This document shows, piece by piece, positions 44,557-56,096 of a DNA stretch of 64,000 nt. Made by a program: the position numbers and the translations under genes. Source of the DNA: Akebia trifoliata. Lineage: Eukaryota; Streptophyta; Magnoliopsida; Ranunculales; Lardizabalaceae. Positions within the stretch are counted from its first letter, which is position 1; the number at the start of each line of letters is the position of its first letter. The DNA lies in assembly GCA_017979445.1 (NCBI GenBank), contig CM030714.1, forward strand, positions 2,294,001 through 2,358,000, given 5' to 3'. Under the pieces are notes generated by a model, which worked only from the letters and a program-made list of their open reading frames with translations, was not told where the DNA came from and made no database searches.

Positions 44557-44572
44557 GTATTTTCACGTAGTG

Positions 44573-44648
44573 CATTAAGGTTTAAGGTTTGGGATGCCAC
44601 CTTTACCAATAACAGGACAAAATGAAATAGGAGAAGTTGTGTGAACAT
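44573..44648 (-). pseudogene. WAK-like signal-peptide part beyond the CACTA
   Basis: From ATG 44646-44648 the minus strand encodes MFTQLLLFHFVLLLVKVASQ, a good signal peptide. Placed next to the fragment at 39113-39276, it reconstitutes the order signal peptide then GUB_WAK domain. The two parts are one base out of register, so there is also a frameshift, or the exact exon structure differs. The CACTA element lies between, with CAT duplicated. Confidence 0.65.
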
Positions 44649-45925
44649 TGCTTCCCCTCTTTGTTTCAATTTTTTTCTTAAGTTATAGAGTGATGGAGCT
44701 GCTTAAGGTGGAGGGGGGATATAAGAGGCCAAGAGAACCAAGAAAGACATAAAACAAATATTTATTAGATTCAATAAAAAAATAAAAGGTTAATTTGCTT
44801 TTTAAGTCTTTTTTTTGTGTTAAATTGGTTGTAAGTTGAATTTATATTTTGTACTTTTGAGAGATTATGGAATTTTAGATTTTATCTCTTAAAATAGAAT
44901 AGTCCCGCATTGAAAAAAAAAATAGAACACTCTCTTTAAGGTTATACAAGATCTCTCAAATAATTAATTTAGCTATTTGTTTAAGAGGTTACTAAATGGC
45001 GGCTTAACACCACATTTGCACACTTGAAAAAAGGTGATTGTGTGTTTAGGGCGATTTAATTAGAGATACACTTTGCACTTTGCATCCTCATGAAGAGTTT
45101 GAGGAGCATTTTCTATTTGCAAGATCTAACAATGAGATTTGATCTCGACCATTGGATGATCATAGTGGATGTAGGACTTTGTTTGGTGAACAGGATGGGC
45201 TTGACAAACATCATGGAAGTTGGTCAATGGGTTTGACCAAGAAAATATCTAATAGATTGTTGGTTAAACAACTTGACAGTTAGTTAGTCATTAGGGTTTG
45301 ATAGTGGGTCAAACATGTTTGTTTGACCACGCTCCAATGAGTGTTTCCTTGGTTCATGAAGAGTCACAGCTCTTCAAAAAAACCATAAAAGAATGTATCT
45401 TTTTACCCTATGACAATCAGATTGGATCTAAAGAGATCCAATCATGATTATTGAGACAAACAATCATGATAGCTGTTTGAAGAGTCACTTTAATTCTATA
45501 TAAAGAGATCTATAGACACAAATCAAAACACAATTCTAAAACTTCTCCAAAATACAAAATTCTTTAATTCCTTTTTCATACTTTTGTTTTCTAGGGAAAT
45601 TCATGTTATCGATCAAGCCACCCAAAGAGGGAAAAGATTGAACAGAGCTAAGGTTTGTATCCTTCTCAATCTTTTGAAGGATAGGCCAAAAAGGGTTTGG
45701 ATTGAAGTGGCGCCTTCGGGCTACTGACAAAGGATTAACTACGATTTGATTCCCCAATTTTACACTTGCTATCATAAATTGGGCATCGCACTGCATATAC
45801 AAAAAGGAGGCAATAGAGACAGAAAGGCAGCCTAAATTGACAAAAAATAATAATAATAATAATAAGAAACATGATAAAATAACTCCCCCACATGGCATAC
45901 TCAATCAACTCCCCCTAACGTAACA
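44649..45925. other. Spacer, possibly LTR-derived
   Basis: A TATATAAAG motif at 45497-45505 followed by a leader, and the sequence 45600-45830, resemble an LTR/leader but lack a partner. ORF 45536-45904 on the minus strand overlaps the leader and has no family resemblance. Confidence 0.3.
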
Positions 45926-46103
45926 TGTTATTAGAATATTAGTCATGTTGTTAATACATTGAGATGCACCAAATCATGTTTAAATGTGGTTAGGGTAATG
46001 ATGTAATTTCGTATTCCTATCTTCTCCATTTAATAAGAAACTTGTACCAAAGATTAAAGATTTGATTTTTTTCATTTAATCTGGTTTGTTTTCATGGTAT
46101 CAG
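45926..46103 (+). repeat. Small copia-type LTR with primer-binding site
   Basis: The block begins TGTTATTAGAATATTAG and ends TTTTCA at 46094. TGGTATCAG (46095-46103), the initiator tRNA-Met site of copia elements, follows at once. The 169-bp size is typical of small copia LTRs. The following 350 bp are non-coding and are cut by a CACTA end. A related LTR-like copy is at 58335-58577 plus 59782-59800. Confidence 0.6.
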
Positions 46104-46459
46104 TTCCATGGCCAATTTTGATCCTGCGATCAAGCCGACCATGATCTTGCCTTCATTTTTTCTTTAAACCTAACTTTATCTCCATCTCCACCTCAACCCA
46201 TTCTCTTTTGTGTTTTGTTCTCGTAATCTACAACCTCAACGACCCATATCTTCATCATTTCCATTTTATTACCTTTATTCTTGAAGAGAAATCTCATTAC
46301 CAAAAAATCTCTAAATGCAAGTAGTGGTACCATTAGATCTGAACAAGCACATTAGTGGCTCTTGTCCTCTTACATCTTGATCGTATTTCTTTTATTTTCC
46401 TTGGTTGTATTTTCCTTATGTTGCATACTTGCATGCCTTGAGACCTTGCACAATGTGAA

Positions 46460-46738
46460 AAAAGCCCAAATTTGATAGTCTTGGGTCGTCAAATTTCATA
46501 AAATTCAACGGACCAAGAGGTCGAATTGGAGTCAAATTTTTCATTGTCAAATTTTATTTTTCGACAAGTCGAATTTGTCAAATTAATGAAGGATGAGAGA
46601 AATTTGATAACTCTCGGCCATTAAATCTGAGAACATCAAGAATTTGAACAGTCCTAGACCGTCAAAATTTAGTTTCTAAAATTCGTGGGCCTTGGCCCGT
46701 CAATTTTTTCTATAGAATTTCCTAGTTTTCTCGTAGTG
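46460..46738. mobile_element. CACTA right-end relic
   Basis: It ends TTTTCTCGTAGTG at 46738, and upstream it has degenerate AATTCGACGG/CCGTCAAATT units like those at 44306-44556. No left end was found, so it is a terminal fragment of a related element. Confidence 0.6.
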
Positions 46739-47722
46739 TTGTCAATCTCATCATCTTCAAATCAAACTCAAATAATTACACATATTAAGTATTTTTCAAC
46801 ATGTCGTCTTCAACCAAGAAGACCCATTCCTTATTTTCTAACATTGTTGTCCATTGAAAGAATCAATTTAAATAGATGGTTGAGTACTTTCGCCTTACAA
46901 AATAATCAATTCAATTAGCTTACATGCATGTCCGTTGACTGTAGACACCCCATTTTTGCACTCGCTTGATTAATCAACTCGTCAACTTGATTGCAACGGT
47001 TCCTAATGATGGATGATTATTCCAATGCTTTATTTTGTTACCAGATATGTTTCAGAAATCCGGATGAGGTATCTCAAATTAACAAAACTTTAGAAATCAC
47101 GGTACGCTAAGAAAATATGACCCCAGAAATATAGAAATCATCATTTTATAGACAAAAAGAAGTTTTACGATAAAAATCACTAAAAAATTATCAAATTACC
47201 AAAATAACCCTAAACTTAAAATATCCTTAGAGCCTACATTACACTTAGAAAAACCCATTTAAACACATAAAATAACAAATCGAAACCAAATAAATCATTT
47301 AGCTAATTTTCACAGAATTCGACAAAATTACAAAAATGCCCCTCATAAAGTTCACAACCATTTCACACAAAAAATTTCAGAAATGACACAAACCAATATT
47401 CCCATCGAATTCCTTACGAAAAATTGATTCCAAAATATCCTGAAACATCAAAAACCGACTTAAAATGCGAAAAGTCCTCTCCGGGGGTAAAACGGTAATT
47501 TCACAATTTTCATAATTAAAAATTTCGAAATTAATAAATAAAATATTAAATAATTAAAGTGAAACATTAATGAAATTAATTTGAAAATTTGAACTAAAAA
47601 AATCGATCAATCGGGCTTTCATGAAAAATTGTTGAGGGTTCGTGAGATATTTCTTTAAGGACCCCTCCATTTGAGGGTCCAAAGAATTAAAGATATAATA
47701 GAGGAGGGTTCTCCAAAAAATT

Positions 47723-47888
47723 AAAGTCAATCAAGAAAGACTAAAGTCAAGATATTAAAGTCAATCAGGTAAAACTAAAGTCAAAATTAAAGTCAATTAA
47801 GCAAGACTAAAGTCAAGATATTAAAAGTCAATCAATTAAGACTAAAGTCAAAATATTAAAAGTCAATCAAATAAGACCAAAAGTCAAA
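47723..47888 (-). promoter_or_regulatory. Array of ten W-box cores
   Basis: AAAGTCAA occurs ten times in about 165 bp. The complement TTGACTTT contains the WRKY-factor W-box core TTGAC(T/C). The array lies 150-320 bp upstream of the LTR TATA box. The 3' LTR holds the same array (about 56880-57048) with one copy mutated. Confidence 0.6.
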
Positions 47889-48039
47889 ATCATAATAGAG
47901 TTCTAATTAAATAATAACTCTATTAATAGAGTTCTAACTAAAATACAACTCTACCTAAAACAATTCTATCTAAAATACAACTCTAACTAAAAAAACTCTA
48001 ATTAAACATTAATTTTATCTAAATCAACCCTTAAAAAAA

Positions 48040-48050
48040 TATATAAATAG
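48040..48050 (+). promoter_or_regulatory. TATA box of the 5' LTR
   Basis: TATATAAATAG, conserved at 57198-57208 in the 3' LTR. A transcript start about 30 bp downstream would fit the U3/R boundary. Confidence 0.65.
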
Positions 48051-48654
48051 AGGTCCTCATACCCTATTTTCGTATCAAATAATAAACTCTAGAAAAAGTA
48101 GGTCAAAAAGTCTCCCTAGCCTCCTATAAACCCTAATTTTGAAGTCCTAACTCCTTACCTAACACCCATACTTCAATTTTAGCTTAAAAAACACCTAGAA
48201 GCTCTTCAAAAATACTTAGAAACCCATAAACAAATCTAAAGAATTCAAATCTAAGAAAGAGATACCTCAACTTGGAGATCAGAAATCAGATCCGGAGACA
48301 GAACGAAGCGAGGAATACTGTACAAGAAGTTATTCTATCAGATCTGAGAGAAAAAAATCATTGCGTTTGGAAAAGGTAAGTACTTTTATTTTTTTTATTG
48401 ATTAGGTCTTTTTAGCAATGTAATTCTATTTGAGAATTAGTAGAGACCGGCATTTGCCAGGCGGGGTTGGTGCCTAACACCTTCCAACTCCGTAACGTGA
48501 TCCCCGGACTTAATTTCTTATTTTTCGTAGATTAGTTTCTTTTGCCTTTTAGAGTCAATGATCGGTTCCTAGACCATAATAACTAGGTGGCGACTCCCAA
48601 ACCTCAAAGGTCAAAAGCGGATCCATGCACCCTGCGGATCGAGGGAGCTTTTAG

Positions 48655-48672
48655 TGGCGACTCCACTCGGGA
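48655..48672 (+). promoter_or_regulatory. Primer-binding site, tRNA-Arg type
   Basis: TGGCGACTCCACTCGGGA lies one base inside the 5' LTR. It is nearly complementary to the 3' end of plant tRNA-Arg(ACG), as used by Tat/Ogre elements. Confidence 0.75.
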
Positions 48673-49564
48673 CATTAAGGATTAGACTTGAAAAACCCCA
48701 AGTATTGGAACATTGCCAATGACCTAGTTTTATTTTATTTTATTTAATTTTTAGTTAGTTTCTTTTTATTGTTTGTTTATTTGTTTTTTTATTTATTATA
48801 TTTATTGGTCCAATCATTAATTGTTCGGTTTAATGTCGAGTGCGTTAACCTGGCATATTATTTTTCAGTAGTTCAATCGAGAGTCACTTAGGATGACTTT
48901 AAATAATGCTAAATTTCAAAGGATTATTTTATTGAGGATGGAATAATGAAACAAAGGGGCTCTTTTATTTACCTTTTTATTATTTATTTATTTTTTAGTT
49001 ATGTCGATCTATTTTTTGATAACAAAAGATTTCTTTTTAAAAAAACCAAAAAAATATATATGTTTGATCGGTTATTTGACAATGTTTTTTTTTTTAAAAT
49101 AAGGAAAAAGAATTTTATTTATTTATTTATTTGTTTTTCGTTTATTATTTTTGTTTAGGTATTTAGTTTTTTTTAGAGTTAGCAAGTTTTACTCTCTGAT
49201 GATAGCAAACAGAAAATGATATATATAAAAATAAAAAAAATGGGATTTTTTTTTAGGTTCTGTTAGCAGCAACCTGCTGCTTCTATTAGGACGGTGTGTC
49301 CACAGTAAAAATCAAGTTTTAATTGTAAAAACATTAACGTTTTTATCTTGATTAGGTGGTGTGCTGTTAGAAATTTTATTGTTTTTCTTTTATTATCTTC
49401 TTCTCCATTGGAAACAGCAGAGGGAGAGAACGTCTCTCCATCTCTCTCTCTCTCTCTCTCTCTTTCTCTGCAAAACCCCCAAAACCTCACCAATTAATTC
49501 CCCTGTTACTCTCCATTAACGGTGAGGTGATCATGGTTCGGTTCTTCTGACGGCTCCTTCTACC

Positions 49565-49921
49565 ATGATCATAACCAACACACTAGTTGCAGATCTAGCT
49601 CTCACGAATCTCACTTATTGCTTTTTTTTTTATGATCTAAGCAAGTTCTCTGTTAGTAGATCGAAGCCCATTCGCGCGTTGGTAGGCGATTCGTTCGTTC
49701 TCTCTGTTTCTGTTCATGAAAGCATACATGATGGTCATATTAACTTGAATACCATTCAACGTTGGCATGCGAAATTTCCCAATGGTGACACAATATCCGT
49801 GAGTGGATTTATTTCACCTGATGATTTCAATCTAGCTTTGTTTAATCTAGAGTTGGAGTTTGTGAAAAAAGGGACTATAAGTGAACACATTGATGTCGTT
49901 CTTTTGGCTCAGCAACTTTGA
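49565..49921 (+). CDS. Unidentified 118-residue ORF in the element interior
   Basis: The longest non-repetitive open frame in the interior. It is preceded by a CT microsatellite (49440-49465) and a UTR-like stretch with a clear ATG. The text GDSFVLSVSVHESIHDGHIN and FPNGDTISVSGFISPDDFNL is of normal composition, not low complexity. I do not recognise a domain. It may be a captured host gene fragment or the short upstream ORF reported for Ogre-type elements. Whether it is translated is unknown. Confidence 0.35.
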   Translation: MIITNTLVADLALTNLTYCFFFYDLSKFSVSRSKPIRALVGDSFVLSVSVHESIHDGHINLNTIQRWHAKFPNGDTISVSGFISPDDFNLALFNLELEFVKKGTISEHIDVVLLAQQL

Positions 49922-49999
49922 AAGAGATCTCTTAACCAGGTGGATATTGTAACATGTGGACCAATAGCAAAATATTAAGATCATTACTAGCTTCTTGTC

Positions 50000-52900
50000 T
50001 CCATTCCAGCAAGCTGATGATTTGAGTTGAGAAATCAAAAATAAAATTGTGATGATTTGAGTTGAGAAACCAAAAATAAAACTGGGTGAGTTCGTCCTTT
50101 GGCAGCAAGGGTAAAACAGCAAAAATATATGTATTAATAAGCGTGTGTGCTGTTTTAAAAATAAAAAATAAAAAAAGATTTTTTTTGTTTTTAGAGATTT
50201 TGGTTTGTCATGTTCATGTGGGCTGTATGGGCAGCAAATGTTTTTTTAAAAAGGAAACGCATGTGGTATGTGCGTGTGTGCTAGCAGCAAAGAAAGATTA
50301 AAAAATAAATAAATAAATAACAGAGATTAACTTGGTAGACTTAGTGTTACATTTGGTTTAAAAATTTAAATTTATTTTTATTTTATCAAGTCTGTCACTT
50401 ACCAAGTTTTGAGGTGGAACTCATATGTTTTATAAAAGTTTTTTTTTTTTTTTCTTCACCTCAATTCAATAATGTTGATTTCTCAAACAAAAATTTACAT
50501 GGGTGTTTTTATGATTAATCATTTGCATATGGGTCCCATTTGAAATTTAGTTTAGTTAAGGAAAGAACTTTCCTTACTAAAGGGTGCTCCTGATAGCATT
50601 TGTGATTCCCAAAAGGGAATGATATCCTCACCAAGTTAGTAAGATTTCAAATCTTGCTAAAGGTCTTTGATGTCTACCTATGGCAGCAACACATTAAAAA
50701 AAAAAATAAAAAAAAAAGAGATTTACTTGGTTGATTCATTGTTGCATTTTTAAAAAATAAAAAATAAAAAAATTCAATTTGTTTAAAATAGACCATCACT
50801 CCTTATCTCAAGAATTATCATTCTGTCCTCGATTTAATACTCTTTGAAGTTTCGAATTATTTCGGACTGTAAAAAAAGTGATCCCTGATTGAACCATAAA
50901 AAGAAAAGGAGGGTTGGATTTCGAAAATTAACCATAGGGAGGAATTTTTATGTGAGTCAACTCAGTTAACTCGTTTTGCACCACGTAAGGAATTAATTGT
51001 GTGCTAATTGTTTTAATGTTAGGTTTCCATAATGTGTTGCTATGATATCCCGATTTTGATTGTCATAAGTCGAGTTGACTCGTTTGGATTATAGATCTCA
51101 TGGAATTCACTGTGCATTCTCTTTATGCTTCATGCCAATGTTTCCATGTGATATTTTTCCATGTTATACGACGTTGAATGCTAGGAGATGAGTTAACTTG
51201 ATGAGTCCATGTTCGAATGAGTTATGTGCTAGATTAGGGTGCATGGTTTCCTTTCTACTCGATTGATATGATCATACTCCTTGGATACCTTGATTTATTG
51301 AACCTTAAGTCTCACATGATTGCTTGATCTTAATTAATTAATTGGTTTTGTTCGATTGATTTTAATTTCTTTTGATTTGCATGCTATGATTGTGATCTTA
51401 ATATATTCGCATCCCCTATGATTGTGACCCATTGACGATTTAATCTAGCCCATGGGCCCATTTATTTGAAAAATGCCCCGGGCACACCCCACCCTGTTTT
51501 GCACATACCACATGCACGTTTACTGTTTTGCATGCCTACATGTCCCAATATAGCGGCACTAGTGAGTGGTCCGGTCTCTTCGGAGATGCGACGTCATTCA
51601 TGAAAATTACAACTTTAGTCACGTACCTTAGGGTATATCAAACTGGGGCATCAATGCTGTCTGATCAGGTGACTCTGAAAGGTATATCGATGCACTCAGG
51701 CTGGAGCGACCTAAGCCTTTGACCTATTGGGAGCCACACAATCACATGTCCCGATTGCCAACGTAGTACTAGTACGTGGTCGGTCCCCTTGTGGGATGCC
51801 AAACCATTTATGAAAGTTACAACTCTTGACTCGTACCCGTAGGTATATAAAAGATAATCCAAGTACATCAATTGCACTTCTTGGTCAAAACCGGTGCCTA
51901 AGCGAGATCTTGCCCCGTTGTACCCTAATGTACGAGGGGGATAGACTACGTCTATTATAGACAAGAGGTATTTAAGTGGGCCCTTACTCGGCATCGTGCG
52001 CCACCTCTCAACTGGAGATCAAACTGGCTGTTTTTAACTTTAGAGAAGTGAGTTGAGGTTTTATATTATCACCTCTACGGTATATCAAACCAAGTCACCA
52101 CGTATTAAGAGGTATATAGGTGCACTTGGGCAAGAGTGGCCAGATATATTGCATTGCACGTAGTAAACCTAGAGTTTAGAAACTTTCCTATAGGTCACGA
52201 CTCGAACCGACTATGGGTGTTCCCGGGTTGCTTTAATCAATCCAACCAACAGGTAAGTGGGCGGACCGATCCAGACCGTTCAAACTATACCCGTAATATC
52301 GGTCCGACCCAATTGGTAAAATGTACCGATCAATTTGAACCAATTAAACTAGTTCGCCCAATTGACAAATGGATTAAACTGATCAACACCAAATTAGTTT
52401 GACTAATTGGTTTAACTTTTAAAGATTCATACCACTTTATATAAAAAAGATTCGATCTTAGGATCAAATTAATTTGTCTAATCAAAGGTTCAATCCCAAT
52501 CAGGGGAAGACCCGTGTCTAACCTTTCTCACTTTTTTGGTCACTATAGACGTATAGTGCATTTGGATTCGATATTTTCTACCAGAGGGCTAATCATGTGG
52601 TTAAGAGTCAAACCTTCAGAATCGATGGTTAATCTTAGGTGCCCCTAAACGTTCTAAACCCTCATCTGTGTTATTTTGGGTCCGTCAAAAGAGTCGTCTA
52701 GTCAAAGTACCAATGTCAAGTCCAAGTAGTCCATCCACCCAGAAGGACCTTTTCGTTTTGTAGATAATTGTCGCTGAGTTTTCTTTGAGTTTCAATCCAG
52801 TTTTCGTCAGTCTTTAAATCCAGTTAGTTGTTTCAATTGCGTTAGTCTTTCTTCAACTCTCGAGTCTTCGACGAGTTTGTCAGTTTATGTTTTTTAATTC

Positions 52901-53687
52901 TAATAAAATAAAGAAGCTTCTGATTATCATTCGTGTAATAACGATTTGAGCATAATATCAAAATATGATAAATGACTCAAAACTCACTAATCAAGCTCGA
53001 TAAATATTTGAATTAAAGAGTACACTCAAAAAGTGTAAATGGGTACTACATTTTCCTTAGAAGAACATGAGAGAATAATAAATTTACTTGAGAAATTCAA
53101 CAACGTTCCTGCATGGTCTCGTGAGAATATATGGATAGATTTCACCAAAATAAATCAAATCCTAAAGTTGAGGGTGAACTTCAAAATAAAAAACTATCAA
53201 GAATGATGTAGTTGAAACCATCAACAAAGGTGTTAAGATTTGTAAGAAGGGATTTCTCATGTTTTTCACTTAAGAAAGAAGAGTTCTCATTCGCGAAAGA
53301 ATATAAGATTTTTTTCAAAGTTTGGAAAGGGTTGAACGAGTCAACGTCAAATACAAAGAAGTCAATCACACTCAACTTTGTAAAAGAAGACTGAAGATTT
53401 TTCTTTATCAGAAAAAGACTGAAGATTATTTCTTCTCAGAAAAAGATTGAAAATTACTCATTCTCAAAAGAATATCTTATTCGATAGAACAATCAAGACA
53501 TTGAGTTCCTAAAACCTTGACCAAATCGAATAGTATTTCACAAAAGGGGGCCTTCTTTGGTCGAATCATTTCTCTATTTTACCAAGAAAAAATAACTTTC
53601 TTTACCCCCTTGCAGTCTTTAAAAAAAATCAAATAGCATGTTTCTTTTTAAACCACACCAACCAACCTCGAGAGGGAAGTCTAAGTA
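50000..53687 (+). other. Non-coding interior of the LARD-like element
   Basis: No gag-pol remnant was found. 51530-51740 and 51745-51870 are divergent repeats of each other (GTGGTC, ATGAAAGTTACAACT, CGTACC, GGTATAT), with a third weaker unit near 52075-52145. A 33-bp direct duplication around GATGATTTGAGTTGAGAAA is at 50010-50085. Confidence 0.55.
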
Positions 53688-54114
53688 TGAACTACATTTT
53701 GACCTGATCCCAAAAGAAAAAGAAATATTTGGGGAACGCAGGCAATCTGAGAAGTTACTTCAGGCCCGGTCACGCAAAGAATAAATGTATTCTCTTAAGA
53801 AAAGTGTCATCTAAAAGGAAAATCCCCTATTGAAAGATTCAAAAGAAAAAAAAATGCCAAACTAGGGGCATTAAAAAAATTTGCAAAAAAGAAAAGAGTG
53901 TCAAACTAGGGGCATTTAGAAAAAATCAAAATAATTGACAGAAAAGAGAGAATATCAAACTAGGGGCATTTTGGGAAGTTGAGCCTTATATCTTTTCTTT
54001 CTAAATCATATCCTAAGCCCACCTATTAAGTCATGTTGAATGCTAATTAACTCGGTTAAGGTGTAGGGAACCAAGAAATTGTCGAGTTGGTTATTTAAGA
54101 TCATTAAAAAAAAA

Positions 54115-54310
54115 AAAGCCCGCTAAGTCGAAAACCCGAAAAGGCGACTTAGGCAAAATTTAGGGCATAATCATAAAAAAGAAAGCCTGCTAGGTTGAAA
54201 ACTTGAAAAGGCGACCTAGGCAAAAATCAAGGCATCATTAGAAAAAGAAAAAACAAAGCCCGTTAGATTGAAAATCTGAAGAGGCGATCTAGGCAAAAAT
54301 TAGGGCATCA
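54115..54310 (+). repeat. ~70-bp repeat, three copies
   Basis: GCCCGCTAAGTCGAAAAC or variants start at 54118, 54185 and 54258, each followed by GGCGACTTAGGCAAAA-like text. It is part of the 3' untranslated region of the element. Nearby, AAACTAGGGGCATT recurs at 53860-53970 and 54770. Confidence 0.75.
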
Positions 54311-54934
54311 TCAAATGGGAGGAAAAGTCTTATCAAGAAGAAAAATTCAGAAGGAAGCTTGTGCAAAAATTGCAGAACCATTCAAGCCACAATATGTGTT
54401 TTTCAGCCAAAAGCTCACATCCGACGAAGACAATGTTGAAGTCAAAAAAATCAGAAGTCATCTTAAACATTGTAGGATCTTCAAAAGTATGTTACTTGTT
54501 CAAGTGTTCGCTAATGGAAGATGTAAAATCATTAACCACTTTGAAGAGAAAGATCTTCTATTCTAATATTTATCAAGATTTTTTAAGTCCAGCTCAAGCA
54601 TTTCACAAAAATAATGATCAATTCTTTATTACAATATGATAATCAAGAGTCTTAAATTTAAGAGAATGTCAGTTCTTCTATCTGTCATACATCAGAGTCT
54701 ATATTTTTCAAGCGTAATCCATTCCATCAGTCTCGTAGTCAAGTCCCAGTTAAAGCCAACCTTGAAACTAGGGGCATTTTTGAAGGTCATTTAATTCCAA
54801 AGTTTTTGTTCTTGATCACATGATAAAAAAGAAAATCATAAAAAAGCTTAAAACTCTGGCGAAGCCCAATGATAATTATGAATCCAGATGCATGATAAGC
54901 CAATAAAGGCCTGATCTTTCAAACTTTGAACTCG

Positions 54935-55640
54935 ATTTTGAATCATAGAATGAATAGGTTTTTTGAAGTGCCTATAAACCTAAGTTCGAGTTCGAGAAAC
55001 GAGGCTCCAACTTTTTGAATCATAGAATGAATAGGCTTTTTGAAGTGCCTACAAACCTAAGTTCGAGTCCGAGAAACGAGACTCAAACTTTTTGAATCAT
55101 AGAATGAGTAGGCTTTTTGAAGTGCCTACAAACCTAAGTTCGAGTCTGAGAAACGAAACTCCAACTTTTTGAATCATAGAATGAATAGGCTTTTCGAAGT
55201 GCCTACAAACCTAAGTTCGAGTCCAAGAAATGAGACTCCAACTTTTTGAATCATAGAATGAGTAGGTTTTTTGAAGTGCCTACAAACCTAAGTTTGAGTC
55301 CGAGAAACGAGACTCCAACTTTTTGAATCATAGAATGAGTAGGCTTTTTGAAGTGCCTACAAACCTAAGTACGAGTCCGAGAAACGAGACTCTAACTTTT
55401 TGACTCATAAAATGAATAGGTTTTTTTTAAGTGCCTCTAAACCTTAGTTCGAGTCTAATAAACGAGACTCCAATTTTAATGGGATTGTTTAAGTTACTGT
55501 AAACCTTAGCCAGAGTCCGAGAAACGAGACTCTAACTTTTTTGAATCATAGAATGAATTAACAGGATTGTTTAAGTTCCTTAACCCGAGAAGCGTGGCTA
55601 CGATATGCTCGAATCCGATAAACGAGACTCAAACTTTTTT
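54935..55640 (+). repeat. 77-bp tandem array
   Basis: The anchor GAATCATAGAATGA starts at 54940, 55017, 55094, 55171, 55248 and 55325, and a variant starts at 55402, an exact 77-bp period. Degenerate units continue to about 55640. The array sits in the same place, between the conserved 3'-UTR block and the LTR, as the 149-bp array of the coding Tat element. Confidence 0.9.
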
Positions 55641-56083
55641 GAACTCTAAAAAAGAATTTCAAATAGGATTTAACGAAGTTCTTATAATGTTATGACTCCA
55701 ATTACCACATTGTTAAACCTTGCCATGATTGTTTTCATTGCATAAGTGCATCTCAATTTTGAATCATTATTGTCAGTGAGAGAAGATCTCTAGGATTTGA
55801 CACATTTTTACTCAGTAAGCATCACACTATTGCACACACGTGCACTTTTGCATTAGTCAGGGAGAATTTTCTAAAATTCGAGGATCTGACATCGTTAGTG
55901 AGAGTTCAAGCTCGAGGACCTGACAACCTTTTAGTTCGAGGAGAGTTTTACCCTCAAGGATCCGAACGCCTCGACGAATTACTAAATCAGGCTGCAAAAT
56001 GAACTGTCACTAGCTTTGGCATTCGGATATCGCACTATTTACCAAAATAGATTTTGCTATCTAGTTTGCTTCAACCCTCTGCC

Positions 56084-56093
56084 AAAGAGGGGC
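56084..56093 (+). promoter_or_regulatory. Polypurine tract
   Basis: AAAGAGGGGC, three bases before the 3' LTR. It is the plus-strand primer site expected for an LTR element in plus orientation. Confidence 0.7.
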
Positions 56094-56096
56094 ATC

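Larger units (their letters stand above)
39277..44572. mobile_element. CACTA (En/Spm-type) transposon, non-autonomous
   Basis: The left terminus is CACTACGTCAAAA and the right terminus, reverse complemented, is CACTACGTGAAAA. The 3-bp duplication CAT is at 39274-39276 and 44573-44575. The right subterminal region (44306-44556) has about eight copies of a palindromic unit AATTCGACGG...CCGTCGAATT, and degenerate copies occur at the left. No CACTA transposase is visible. Instead the 5.3-kb interior holds exon-like fragments of host genes and a 30-bp tandem array. It interrupts a WAK-like first exon. Confidence 0.88.
46940..48653 (+). repeat. 5' LTR of the non-autonomous element
   Basis: 1714 bp, starting TGTAGACACC and ending CTTTTA (the 3' LTR ends CTTTCA). 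It contains a cluster of AAAGTCAA repeats, then a TATA box at 48040-48050. Confidence 0.92.

Noticed and set aside
45536..45904. 122-residue minus-strand ORF
   Set aside because: It overlaps leader-like sequence, has a long hydrophobic low-complexity stretch and shows no family resemblance.
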